NCBI RefSeq assembly: GCF_003711515.1
Contig: NW_021167086.1
Location: 722,380 to 786,379, forward strand
Origin: Sodiomyces alkalinus F11
Lineage: Eukaryota > Ascomycota > Sordariomycetes > Glomerellales > Plectosphaerellaceae
Reading direction: 5' to 3'
DNA length: 64,000 nt
This document shows positions 37,701 through 49,679 of the stretch, one piece after another. Under the pieces are notes generated by a model. That model saw nothing but the letters and a program-made list of their open reading frames with translations. It did not search any database and had not been told where the DNA came from. How positions within the stretch are numbered: the first letter of the stretch is position 1; each line of letters opens with the position of its first letter. The translations under genes and the position numbers were made by a program.

Positions 37701-40700
37701 CAAGCGCCACGACCGAGCCTGAGGTTGGTGTCATTGGACCTGCGGATGAGGAGGCGGAACCGGCTCCTCTTAATGAGCCCCAAGTGAGTGTCGGCTCGGC
37801 GATTGACACTGAGGCTGCCGAAGAGAAACCTGCGGACGAACAAGACCCCTTCTCGAAGCCCCCGGCGAGCTCGCTTGAGCAGGACTCGGCTACTGCCCCG
37901 GTCGAGGTTGCCGAAGACGAATCGGCCGCTGCTCCTGCCGGGAAGAAGAGCAAAAAGGACAAGAAGAAGAAAAAGAAGCAGGCTGCTCTCCTTTCCGACG
38001 AGACCGCAGAGGGGAGCAGCGCCGAGGCCCCTGAATCCACTCCGGCCGAACCGACCCCGGCTGAACCGACTTCCAACATCGACACTGCCCAACCTGAGCC
38101 GGTTGCTGTCACTCAGTCTGACGAAGTTCCTTCTGTGCCCCCGTCCGACGAGACTCCTGCCGCCCTCCCGTCCGACGAAACCCCTTCTGCGCCTGAACCT
38201 CAACCAGAGTCGGCTTCTGATCTGCCAGTCGGGGCCGAACCAGAATCTTTGGTTGAAACGGAGCCTGCAGTTGAAACGTCTGCCAAGAAGGGAAAGAAGG
38301 GCAAGAAAAAGAAGAAGCAAAATGCCGCCTTGGAGGATTTCGACACCACTTCACAACCAGAACTTCCCACCGACGTGCAGCCCCAAGCTCCTGCCGCCGT
38401 TGATGAGCCCACCCAATCACTCATCCAGGATCTCTCTCCGGGCGACGAAGCAAGTCTCGAGCAACCTGTCCAAGAAGGCGAAGCCCTCCCCATTACGGAC
38501 GAGACCCAAGTCGCGCAGCCGTCGTCACCAGCGCCACCTGTCGAGCCGGAGGAGCCATCTGTCGTTGATACCCCCGTTCTGCCGGAAGAGCAGCCCCAAG
38601 AAGAAGAGACACCGCAGCCCCTGGATGAACCCGTGGAGGAAGTTGCCACCGCGGCTCCTGAAGAGGAGCTACCTTCGGTCACCAAGAAGTCCAAGAAAGA
38701 CAAGAAGAAGAAAAAGAAAGGAGCCGCCGTCGATGCTCCCAGTGACACGCCTCCTGCGACCGACCTTCCCGAAGATCCTGTTGCCGATGTAGAGGGGACT
38801 GCCCCCGAACAGCCTGCAGATGAGCCGAGCACCCCCCTTGAAGTAGACCAAGACGTTTCCGAGCCTCCCTTGGAAGAGTCCTCTTCTGTTGCCAGCCTGA
38901 GCAAGAAGGACAGGAAGAAAAAGAAGAAGGCCCTGCTTGCCGCAGCGCTCGCTTCTGGGGCAGCATTGACTTCCGGAGCGGCGTTGGGCTCTTCGGGGGG
39001 CTCTGAAGCGGAGCCGAGCACGTCACCTACGGAGGATGTTCCTTCGGAGGCTGGTCCTCAAGCCGACTCGGCTGAACCTCCCATCCCGGCCGACGACGTC
39101 GTGCCTGCCCAGGAGAGCATTCCCAGCGAGGAGACACCGGCCACCCAAGACAAGATGCCGAGCGAGATGGATCTGCCCTCAGAAAATGTGCCTCCTTCGG
39201 AAGACCCTACGCAGACACCAGAGAACCAGCCTGTCTCGGATGTTCAGGACAAGGACGCCACAGTCGAACCCCAGCAATCTACCGCCATGGTGGAGGAGGA
39301 GCCCGTGTCCGAGCAAGTGCCAGACTCGGAACCGGCAGACTCGAATATCCCCGACGACTCCTCGAAGGCCCCCGAACCCTCGGAAGTTGAAGACAGCTCG
39401 GCTGTGCCAGCGGACACGACTGCGACCGTGCCCGTGGAGGGTGACGCTCCTCAAGAGACCCCCGGCCAAGACGTCATCTCCGAGCCGGCCGCGTCCCCAG
39501 AAGGGCAGGCGCCCCATGTCATCGAGCCGAGCACGACAGGCTTGGATGAGCAAGCGGCGCTCGCTGCGGCCCGAGAGCCCTCCACCGCCGATCAGGGCGT
39601 GGACGAGCCTGAACAGAATGCAGCCGCCGCGCCAGAAGAGGAGCTTACTGTCTCGAGCAAGAAATTTAAAAAGGATAAGAAGAAGAAGAAGAAAGCACAG
39701 CTCGACGCCGAAACACCACCCGAGGCCCCTCTTCCCGAGGAACCGTCTGAGATGCCGCCTTCTTCTGGCTCCCTTGGCGATGTGGCTGTTCCAACTGAAC
39801 AGGGCAGCAGCGAGATCACCGTGGAGGAAGAACGGCCTTCAGATCCTGTCCCAGAGCCCGCCGCCCAGGAAGCTGCTGCCGACGAGCCGCCTGAGGAGGT
39901 TTCTGCTCCGAAGAAGTCCAAGAAGGATAAGAAAAAGAAGAAGAAGGGCAAGTCGGCGGAGGAGGCGCCTGTCGATGACATCCCGGCGTCCTCCACTTCC
40001 ACCATGCCCGCGACGGAGGAAGAGCCGACTGTGCCGGTTTCGAGCCAGGACCAACTGCAAGAACCAACTTCTCTCCCGCTCTTGTCGGACGAGGTTCCTG
40101 TTTCAGACGAGGTTCCTGTGCCGGAAGACACGACGGGGGTCCTTGAAGACACGCCAGCTACGGAAACCACGCCCGTTCCCGAAGACACGCCCGCCCTGGA
40201 AGACATAGCGCCGGCCCCCGAAGAGACGTCAGCCTTGGACGACACGCCGGTTCCTGAAGACACGCCGGTTCCTGAAGACACGCCGGTTCCTGAAGACACG
40301 CCGGTTCCTGAAGACACGCCGGTTCCTGAAGACACGCCGGCCTTGGAAGACACGCCCGTTCCCGAAGACACGCCCGTTCCTGCAGACACGCCGGCCTTGG
40401 AAGACACTCTCGCTCCGGAAACCACGCCAGCTCCGGAAGCCGCTGATGCCCCAATTCCTACCGCTAGGGAGGAGCCGACCACGACTGAAGACAAACCGGA
40501 TGAGACCACCCTGGCGACCAAAACGTCGAAGAAGGACAAGAAGAAGAAGCGAAAGTCGAAGATCTCGGAAAACGCCGAATCCGAACCCATCACCTCTGTC
40601 CCAGTCGAGGCGTCGATGCAAGAGCCCGATCAAGTTGACCCGGTGACTGGTGATCGAGATGCTTCCCTTCAGACTCCCGAAGAACCCTCTCCAGACCAGG

Positions 40701-43700
40701 AACTTCCTCGGGAGAGTGACCCGTCGGAACCTGACGCTCCTGCTGAACCAGAGCCAACCGGTCCCGTTTCTTCGGGGCAACTCGATGACGTTCAGCCACA
40801 GCCATCCGATTCTCTGGAAGACCGAGCTGTCGAGCCTCCAAGTGAGGAACCTCCCGCAGACACTGAGCAGACTACTGAACGTCGGGACGCCCCGCCAATT
40901 GAGGAACCGCAAGAGCCTCTCGTCCCGAAGAAGTCGAAGAAGGACAAGAAGAAAAAGAAGCGGGCGGGACAGCTCGAACCGGAGCCAGAGTTGGATGTCA
41001 CCCCCGTTGGCGACGATCAGACCGAAGTCCAGCATGAGAGCCAAGAACCTCCTTCTCAGCCACAGCCGACCGAGGAGCCACAGCCGATCGAGGAGCCGCA
41101 GTCATCCGAATCCCTGGAAGACCGAGCTGAAGTCCAACATGAGAGTCAAGAAGCTCCCTCGGAGACGGTCGACCTCGGTACCGTTGTCGAGACGCCTGCA
41201 GTGGCCGAGGACTTAGCTGAAATCCCAGCGGAGTCTGAGCCAGCGGAACCTAGCGCGCCTGAAGAAGGCCAGGGTGTCGTGAATCCGTCTCTGTCCTCCG
41301 AGTCTGCCGTTCAGATCCAGCCCGGACCCGAGATGCCCGCCGAAAGAGATGCCGCTTCCCCTGCCCCGGAGTCAAGTGTTCCCGAAGAACAGTCCCCTGC
41401 TCCAGTTGACGAATGGGTCGAGCCTACAGCGTCCAAGAAGAGCAAAAAGAAGAAGAAGAAGGGCAAGGCCGCCGTCGTTGCAGAGCCCGAGCCCTCGACT
41501 GCACTGGACGAAACGACACCGACAGCACCCCTTGGTGATGAATCTCGTTCTGATGTTCCTCCTCCTGCTGATGCCGAAGAAGGGGCCGTTCAGGAAAGTA
41601 CAGATGCGCCTGTGGAAGAGGGAGGCCACGCTTTGGGATCCCTTGAAGAGGAGCCGACGGTCCCTGTCGAGGAGCAGCCAACGACCCCTGTGGAGGAGCA
41701 GCCGACGGCCCCTGTCGAGGAGCAGACAACGGTCCCTGTCGAGGAACAGTCAACCACTCCTGTTGAAGAGCAGCCCGTTGTCCCCATCGACGAGGAGCCC
41801 ATTGTTTCTCTTGACAAGCAGCCTCCCGCGCCAGTCGAAGAATCGGCTGATCTCACGACGTCCAAGAAGGGCAAGAAGAAGAAGAAGAAAGGGAAGGCCG
41901 TTGCAATTGCAGAACCCGAACCTTCGACAACGCCGGAAGAAGTTGCGCTTCCCAGTGACACGGGTCCTTCCGACGTCGTTCCACCTATTCCCGCCGACGA
42001 AGAGCCTACCGTCGAGACTCCTGATGTGCTCGCAGAACAGGTACAGGATCAGGAGCAGCAACCAACTGCCGCCATCGAAGAGCAACCCGCCACCATCGAA
42101 GAGCAACCTGCCGCCATCGAAGAGCAACCTGCCGCCATCGAAGAACAACCTGCCACCATCGAAGAGCAACCTGCCGCCATCGAAGAGCAACCTGCCGCCA
42201 TCGAGGAGCAACCTGCCGCCATCGAAGAGCAACCTACCACCCCCGAGAACGACTCACCCGAGCTCACTGCCAAGCAGAGAAAAAAGGAGAAGAAAAAGAA
42301 GAAGAAGCGACAGGGCGTCACAGAGGATGACCTCGTACCTGAGGCGCCCGCTTCTGGGCAGGATGTTGAGGAACAACCCGAGACAGAAACTCAGGCGGAC
42401 GACAACGCCATTGCCAAAGAAGAACAAAAAGACGAACTCATCTCCCGTGACCTCAGCGATTTGCCCGCCACTGAACCCGTTATCACCGTCCCAGAGGCAC
42501 CTGGTGATGCCCCGGGTGAACCGCCTGGTGACATGCAGCAACCCGAAGTCGAACCTGTTGTCGATGTGAGCGAACCCATTCACCCCCCTGTCGAGAGTGG
42601 CGACGATGTCGGCGAAGCCACCGGTCCTGTTCCGTCTGAGGGTGCAGAGGACACTGCGAACGCCGCAGAACAGCTTGGCGACGTCGCAACTCCCTCAGAA
42701 GAACCCCCGGTGGAGGCAACTGAGACACTCGCCGACGACATTGTACCAGAGGAAGCCAGTCAAGAACCTCAGAATCCTGCTTCGGAGGCTACACCTGAGT
42801 CCATGCCGGAGCCCGCCCAAGAGACAACCGAAGTCTCGGTGCCCAAGAAGTCCAAGAAAGACAAGAAGAAGAAGAAGAAGGGTGGCCAGACAGTGGTTGA
42901 CGACGCGCCTCAGGCGGGCCAAGATGATGAGTCTTCCGCCGGTCAACGATCCTTGGACAGCGCTGAGCCTGTCGCCGAAGACATGGCGGAGCCCGCCCCT
43001 GAACTCATGGAGGGACCTGCCTCGGAGCCCGCAGGGGAACCTGCCCTGGAACCTGCCCTGGAGCCCGCAGAGGAACCCGCCCTGGAGCCCGCAGAGGAAC
43101 CCGCCCTGGAACCCGCAGAGGATGCTCCTCAGCAGCCCACAGAGGAAGCTGCTCAGACTGTCACAGAGCAGCCTGCCGAGGAGAGCACCGACGTCTTCGC
43201 AGCCAAAAAGCCGAAGAAGGACAAGAAGAAGAAGAAGCGTGGCAACCAGGTCGAAGCCGATGGGGATGCTCAGCCCAGTCAACAAGAGCATCTCTCTGCC
43301 AGTCAAGAGCCGCAATCCTTGGAGGACATTGCCGAAGTCGAAGTGCCGCAGCCTGACAGCTCTGTCATGGCGTCCTTGCCACCCGAAACTCAGCCGGAAG
43401 TCACCGATGTTCCCGCCGTGCAGGAGATGGAGAAACCACCCGTTGGCCAAGAAGAAGTTGCTCTTCAAGAGCCCGAGACGCCTGCCGAAGAACTTGTCGG
43501 CCATGATACTCCTCTCGAGGCTGCTCCGAGCGCACCCGTCTCGCAGGTAGATGAACCCGCTGTCGACAGTGAAGCTGCTCCTCCCGAGCCTGAGGAACTT
43601 GCCAAAGAGCTTGCCAGTGACGGGGCTTCTCCTGATGAGGTCTCAACGGAGCCAGTCAGCGGTGAGGCGGACATCATCGAACCAGAAGGACCCCCGGCCA

Positions 43701-46700
43701 GCGGCGAGGCTCCACCCTCGGACGTCTCCCCCGACCAGCTAACAGAACCGGTTCAGCCCGTCGAAGAGCCGGAGTGGGGTGGCGTCCAGACGTCTCGCAA
43801 GAAGTCGAAGAAGGGCAAGAAAGGCAAGGCCAGCACAGACGTCAGCGAACCCGCGTCACGCGCCTTGTCACCGGCACGTCAAGTTGAGGAGGAGCCGCAG
43901 CCACTCGAGTCGTCGCGGGAAGCGCCACCGCCACCGCCACCAGAGGATTCGGCACCGATTCCGGAGTCTTCTCCCGACGAAGCGTCTGTCGTCGTCGTCC
44001 AAGAACCCCCCACCGAGCCTGAACCTGCTGCAGTCGAGGAATCGGCTGTGCCTACTGCGACGAAGAAAAAGAAGAAGAAGGGCAAGAAGGGCAAGGGGAG
44101 CGCAGACGACAGTGAGCCGGCATCCCGAGCGTTGTCTCCGTCCCGCGAGACCATTGCGGAGACTACAGCTGCCGAACCTGAGCTTTCTGTCCCTCCGCAG
44201 GACGACGTGGCAGTGGAGATTGCGGAACCTTCTCTGGAGGAGACTACTGTGGAGAACACGACTGTCGAGCCCGAGGCTCCAGTTCCATCCCAAGACGACG
44301 TCACGAAAGAGATCACGGAGCCTTCTTCTGAAGAGACCATGGAGAACACGACTGTCGAGCCCGAGGCTCCAGTTCCATCCCAAGACGACGTCACCAAGGA
44401 GATCACGAAGCCTTCTCCTGAGGAGACCACCGTGGAGAGCACAGCTGTTGAGCTCGAGGCTCCAGTTCCATCCCAAGACGACGTCACGAAAGAGCTCGCA
44501 GAGCCTTCTCCTGAGGACCTCGGCAGCCAGCCAGAACCGCCTGAATCGACTCAACCTACCGAACCAACTGAGCCGACTGAACCCGCCGAACCCGCCGAGC
44601 CGGCTGTGGAGGAAGAAGCGTCTTTGCCTACAACGACGACGACGAAAAAGAAAAAGAAGAAGGGCAAGAAGGGCAAGGGGTCTGGTACAGTCGCCGAGTC
44701 TACTTCTCTCCCGGAATCGCCAGCCCCTGAAATGGACGAGTCGACCATGGTCAACATGCCATCGGAGCCCAACGAAGTTCCTGAAACGGAGCCTGCTTCC
44801 ACTTCAGAGACGGCCCTGCCTTCCGATGAACCGTCGACTCAATCTGAAGCTCCCGTTGAGCCCGTCTCACGCGCTTTGTCGCCTGTCCCTGAGACAAGTC
44901 ATCCTATTGCATCAGAGGAAGTTGAGGCGCCTCAGGGTGGCGTGACACTCGAACCGGAGCCCGAGACAACACCAACTTGGGCATCTCGCGACCTATCCCC
45001 GACAAGAGCGACGCCTGACAAAAGCATTCCTGAAGTGGCCGAAGCGCCGTTGGCCAGCGAAGACAGCCCTGCTGTGCAAGAAGAGGTGGGCGTTCCCGAC
45101 GCAGGGCAAGATGGCAAGGAGGATGTCGTCGAAGTAGCCGAGCACAAGTCAGAAGACACGGCGGTGCCTCAAGACGCGACCGACGCGGCCGATGTGGACA
45201 TGACACCGGCTCGGGAAAGTGGCCACATCGTTCACGAGCCCCCCTTCGAGTGGGACGAACCCGAAGAGCGCAAGAAGGCAAAGATTGAGGACGAGCGTGA
45301 GGCTGTCGCCGCAGAGCCCGTCGTCCTCTTGACCCCCGAGGACACTGCCGCAGCTCAGAGGGGGGCCGAGGGAACGACTGAGCCGACTCTTGTGGATGAG
45401 TCCGCATCTCGCGGCCTCGAAACCGCCTCCGCCGCGGAAGGCGGCGCCCGTGCCAAGGACATCTCTCTCGACGTCCCTTCAGCAGACAAGATCGAGACCG
45501 AGGATGTTCGGACTGGCATTCCGGTCAAAGCAGGGGGCGCACCGCAACCCGAAGAACCGCCCGGTCAGGAAGACGAAACGACATGGCCTACGGAGCCTGA
45601 ACAGCCGGCGGCAGGCGAGGACAAGGAGGTCGGAGGGGAGGAGGACATGTTGGACGATCCTGTCGTCTGGGAAGGTGCGGACAAGAAGCAGGTCAGCGAG
45701 GCGGCCAGCGCGGAGGTGGAGAAGTTCTGGAGCACAACAGAGGGAGATGGGAGTCTCGTGGAGGGAGGAGAAGGTCAGCCTTTGGCAACGCAGGAGGAGC
45801 ATGGCGAGATTCTGGCGGGAGGAGGAGAAGTGGGAGAAGTTGAGGGAGAAGTTCAGGGACAAGCCGAAGCTCCAACGAAGCAAGATGACGACGATGTTGC
45901 GGAACAAGACACAACGAACATGACAACGCAGGTGGAGGATATCAAAGCAGCGGAGGGCGACGAGGAGGCGGTGACGGAGAGTCCGGTACTTGGACGACGA
46001 CCGTCACAGGACGAGCTAGCGGGCATGATCACAAGCACGGTGTGGGCAGGCAAAGAAGGGGGAGAAAGTCGGCCGGCGGTGGAGCAGCCAGTGAGGGAGA
46101 GCATCGAGACGATGGAGATGGACGAGGCAGTCGACCGCGGGTTCGAGGCGGAGCAACGCAGGGACATGTCGGAGGATACGCCCGTGGAAGAGACCTTTAC
46201 GCCAAGCTTCGAGGTCGTTCCCGATTTCACGCGATCGGTGTCTCGAGGGCTGCCGCCGGTGCGGGAAGAGAGTCCGGAGGAGGTGGAAGACAAGATGCAA
46301 ATGCAAGCGCAAATGCAACAGGAACCGGAGCCACAGGCACAGGCACAGCCACGCAGCCTCCAGACGTTGGCACCATTGACGCCCGAGGCAAACCGAGACA
46401 GCGGGTTCGTTGATGAAACGCCGCACCCATTCACAAGGAACCCGATGGAGGATGGCGACTTGTACGACAATAACAACGACCGGGACAGCAATCTGCGTGA
46501 AGCCAGAGCGACGACTCCGCAACGCAGTGTGTTCGGACGCGACGAATCCGACATGGGAAGCGGCACGAGCACGAGCAGGAAGCTACGGCGATCACCACTA
46601 TCACGACACGACCTCCGCGACCATCCCTTGTCCCGGACGCCAGCGCTGCGCGAGCCGAGTCCACGAGAGGCGACTCCAGAACCACAAAAGGTGTCGCGCC

Positions 46701-49078
46701 GGACGCCCGACCTAGAGAGACGGTGGAAGTACGGAGACTTGGGTGCCAGCACAAGCAGAAGAGCAAGCCCGGGCGCGGCGGGAGCTGCAGCGATCATAGC
46801 GGCGGCGTCGGCATCGGCGTCGGCGGCGAACCCTGGACGCAGGAGCGTGTCGGACCAAGTAGCACGTCTCCAGTCACCGAGATTCGACGGCAACAAGACG
46901 CCCACGCCGTCATCCCCCTCCCCTGCACCTGCACCTGTGCACACGCTGAGGCGGCGCTCAGCCTCCAACACCAGCCTCGCACGCCACAGGACGCCCGAGC
47001 CACTCCGATTAGGGGCTTCGGTGACGGGTCGGGCCGACAGTCCTGCTGCCTCAGGCACAAGCCCAAGCATCTTCAGACAGTCATCAGCCACACCTCCACT
47101 GAGGCGCGTGGATAAGCGGGTCAGCGGGGATCTGAGACGGTTGAGCCAACGCAGCCACGGTCAGGACGGCGGTCAGGTTGCAACGTCTCCAGCCCCATCC
47201 ACGCTTTCGCTTTCGCTTTCGCTCTCGCAAGACCAAGACCAAGACAACCAACAAGACAAACAACACGACAAGAAAGACAAAGACAGAGTCGCAGAAGGTT
47301 ACACCACCGCCAGGAACACTCCTGTCGCAAATGAAGGCCGTGTTCGCGCCAAGGGCATGGCCGATGTCTATGTAAGTCTTTGGTGTTTCTGGGGGGGGGG
47401 GGGGTTCTTTTCTTCCCAGCCTCCTCGCATTTCCATCTCTTCCATCATCATCATCATCACATCATCATCATCATCATCATCATCATTCGTCTGTCCCGAT
47501 CCCATTTTGATCATCGACAAAGAATGACCGCTAACGTCTCTCTCTCTCCTCTCTCAGGATGGCTATGGCGAGGGCCGTATAGGCTCGCCGCGGTCCCCTA
47601 CCCGCCCCCACAGCATGCGCCGTCGCCAGAGCATGCAGGTCCTCGAACTCGAAGCGCGCCTTGAACAGTTGGTGGCCGAGAACCGTGCCCTCGCAGAAGC
47701 AAATGCAAATTCCCAGTCCGACGTCGCCTTCCATCAGCGCGCCGCCGCCATCCTCGCCGACCGCGATGCCGAGATTGACCGGCTCAAACGATCGCTCGAC
47801 TTCCTCCAGAAAGAAGTCAACCGCCTCACCGAGGTGAACGATGGCCTCAACAGCGCGAACGCCCAGCTCGCCACCCAACACAACGACCGCGAACGCGACG
47901 AGGCCCTGGCCCGGAAGGACGCCGAGATGGACCAGCTGCGCTCCGAGCTCGACGCGGCCAAGGACCAGATCCGACAAATGCAACAGCGCATCCTCGCGTC
48001 CAAGCCGTCCGACAACGCCGACTTCCTCTCCATCCACGACGTCGACTACTTCGACCACCGGTGCCAGCAGCTCTGCTCGCACGTCCAGCAGTGGGTCCTG
48101 CGCTTCTCCAAGTTCTCCGACATGCGCGCCTGCCGCCTCACCTCGGAGCTCAACGACGAAAAAGTCATCGACCGCCTGGACAACGCCGTGCTCGACGGCT
48201 CCGACGTCGACGTCTACCTCGCCGACCGCGTGCGCCGCCGCGACATCTTCATGTCCATGACCATGAACATGATCTGGGAGTTCGTCTTCACGCGCTACCT
48301 CTTCGGCATGGACCGCGAGCAGCGCCAGAAGCTCAAGTCCCTCGAGAAGCTCCTGACCGAGGTCGGCCCCGCCAAGGCCGTCCGCCAGTGGCGCGCCGTC
48401 ACCCTGACGCTGCTCTCCCGGCGCGCCGCCTTCCGGGAGCAGCGCGAGCTCGACACCGAGGCCGTCGTGCAGGCCGTGTTCCAGACGCTGTCCAAGGTGC
48501 TCCCGCCGCCGTCCAACCTCGAGCTGCAGATCCAGTCGCAGCTCCGCCGCGTCATGCGCGAGGCCGTCGACCTCGCCATCGAGATGCGCACCCAGCGCGC
48601 CGAGTACGTCATGTTGCCGCCCCTCCAGCCCACCTACGACGAGGAGGGCGAGCTGGCCGAGACGGTCACCTTTAATGCGGCGCTCATGAACGAGCGCAGC
48701 GGCGGCGGCGACGCTTCTTCTTCTTCCTCTTCCCCGGGTTCCAACGAGGAGCTCGAGGCCCGGGCCGCTGTTGTCCGCGTAGTGCTCTTCCCCCTCGTCG
48801 TGAAGAAGGGGGACGATTCCGGCGAGGGGGACGATGAGATTGTTGTTTCCCCGGCCCAGGTCCTCGTTGCCCGCTCCTCCCGCGACGATAGGAAGCGCGG
48901 CAGCAGGTCAAGCAATACCAATATGGTCCCGGGGGGGTCTACCTCGTCCAACTTGGGCACTGGTCGCTTGCTCACGCCTTCGAGTGACGCTGGTGGTGCT
49001 TCGCTTCGTGCTCTCACGGCTACCAACAAGAGCGATGTCAGCATGCGGACTGAGGGTACATACCAGGGCGCGCTGTGA
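25757..49078 (+). CDS. lah: Leashin (Lah), giant Woronin-body tether / 'involucrin repeat protein'
   Basis: Two exons, 25757-47371 (7,205 codons, uninterrupted) and 47558-49078, giving about 7,711 residues. The intron (GTAAGT, ctaac, CTCAG) joins ADVY to DGYGEGRIGS. Order of parts: basic start; Tyr/Gln/Pro-rich segment, about residues 78-215; Arg/Ser patch, 263-285; conserved QLVSAAAAITNFRRSKK and DDSEWESASDDE, about 390-435; poly-Ala near 490-515; YIDPEITQRV near 1787; a single SSREFKPLYLLE motif near 1920; then, to about 6500, acidic Pro/Glu spacers broken by about 32 lysine knots of the type SKKSKKKKKKGKK; a basic Ser/Arg/Pro region to 7205; a coiled coil at about 7231-7353; and a conserved helical C-terminus (CSHVQQWVLRFSKFSDMRAC, YLFGMDREQRQKLKSLEKLL). 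Leashin tethers Woronin bodies to the cortex or septal pore in Pezizomycotina. The identity rests on my recognition of the N- and C-terminal motifs and on size. The start has the context GCCACCAAGATG. An extra 5' exon cannot be excluded. Confidence 0.85.
29320..29650 (+). repeat. Coding tandem array, 33-bp unit (11 residues)
   Basis: Inside the leashin exon. The unit reads roughly (E/D)DW(Q/K)-(A/V)-(A/G)-(E/D)-E-A-P-P; eight to ten copies with increasing similarity toward the right, including two nearly identical copies of ADDWKVGDEAPP at about 29536-29605. Confidence 0.85.
32650..32915 (+). repeat. Coding tandem array, 12-bp unit (xETP/xEAP)
   Basis: Inside the leashin exon, about 20 copies of a four-residue unit such as VETP, VEAP, AETP and FETP. 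All copies stay in frame with a 12-base period. Confidence 0.85.
33500..35700 (+). repeat. Higher-order array: lysine-knot modules of 330-540 bp
   Basis: Inside the leashin exon. Six modules, with knots near 33520, 33850, 34393, 34897, 35284 and 35650, each read as ADT-x-SGD, a short linker, PSKKSKKKKKGKKG, and then a run of EPAPEP/ESAPEP-type repeats of variable length. Knots and flanks are the most conserved parts, while spacer length differs between modules. Confidence 0.85.
40241..40410 (+). repeat. Coding tandem array, 18-bp unit (TPVPED)
   Basis: Inside the leashin exon. About nine copies of TPVPED or TPALED; at least five consecutive copies between 40243 and 40335 are identical at the DNA level (acgccggttcctgaagac), a sign of very recent expansion. 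Confidence 0.92.
41650..41800 (+). repeat. Coding tandem array, 24-bp unit (PVEEQPTT)
   Basis: Inside the leashin exon. Six copies of an eight-residue unit of the form VPVEEQPT/TPVEEQPV, with moderate divergence. Confidence 0.85.
42066..42240 (+). repeat. Coding tandem array, 21-bp unit (IEEQPAA)
   Basis: Inside the leashin exon. Eight copies of IEEQPAA or IEEQPAT, nearly identical in DNA (gccatcgaagagcaacctgcc). Confidence 0.92.
43020..43125 (+). repeat. Coding tandem array, 24-bp unit (EPALEPAE)
   Basis: Inside the leashin exon. About four copies of EPALEPAE with nearly identical DNA (gccctggagcccgcagagga). Confidence 0.85.
44190..44515 (+). repeat. Coding tandem array, about 90-bp unit
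   Basis: Inside the leashin exon. Three to four copies of a roughly 30-residue unit centred on EAPVPSQDDVTKEITEPS. The core DNA (gctccagttccatcccaagacgacgtcac) is the same in three copies, so homogenisation is recent. Confidence 0.88.
47391..47486. repeat. G14 run and (CAT)n microsatellite inside the leashin intron
   Basis: The 186-base intron 47372-47557 contains a 14-base G run at 47391-47404 and about fourteen CAT/ATC repeats up to about 47486. The G run and the microsatellite lie between the donor and the ctaac branch point at 47531. Confidence 0.9.
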
Positions 49079-49679
49079 GGGCAGAAAAGAAACAAAACTT
49101 GAGGATGTGGACTGGGGTAATGAGAAGGGGATTTTTTTTTTCTTTTTTTTTTCTTTTCTTTTCTTTTCTTTTCTCTTTTTTTCTTTTTTTTCCGAGGATG
49201 AGATGGTATTCGGATATGGCTTTTCTTGGGGCATGATATGATATATCCTTTCTTTTGTTTTCTTTTGCTTCTACTTCCCGTGGTCATTTACTCGCATGTC
49301 TTTGATGCTTCTGTTTTCACGTTGCTGTGCGATTTCTTCGGGAGTTTCGTTTGGATTTGATTTTTGTATTAATTTTTGAGGTGTTCGTCGGGTTCAACTA
49401 TTCGAGGGGAAAAGTCGACAAAAAAATACGACTAGATAAATTCCCATATAATGAATGACGACTTGCAATATTGCTGCTGCTGATACTATTTTTTCCGCAA
49501 CTGATGTGTCGTGCTATTGCTACAGCTGCAGTAGGATCACACTGGCCTGCGAACAACTCCTGGTCAAGACGAAATCAAGACGAAATCAAGACGACATCAC
49601 GGTGTAAATTTACCTCATCTATACACATGTCGTTCACCCAGATTGTCTTCACTGAATCCCGCCCTGCCCGTCCGGATCC
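49079..49679. other. Convergent intergenic region with long homopyrimidine tract
   Basis: The 3' flanks of leashin (+) and the putative mitochondrial gene (-). 49132-49192 is almost purely T and C on the plus strand (about 60 bases), a likely poly(A)-signal environment and a candidate triplex-forming tract. No gene seen. Confidence 0.6.
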
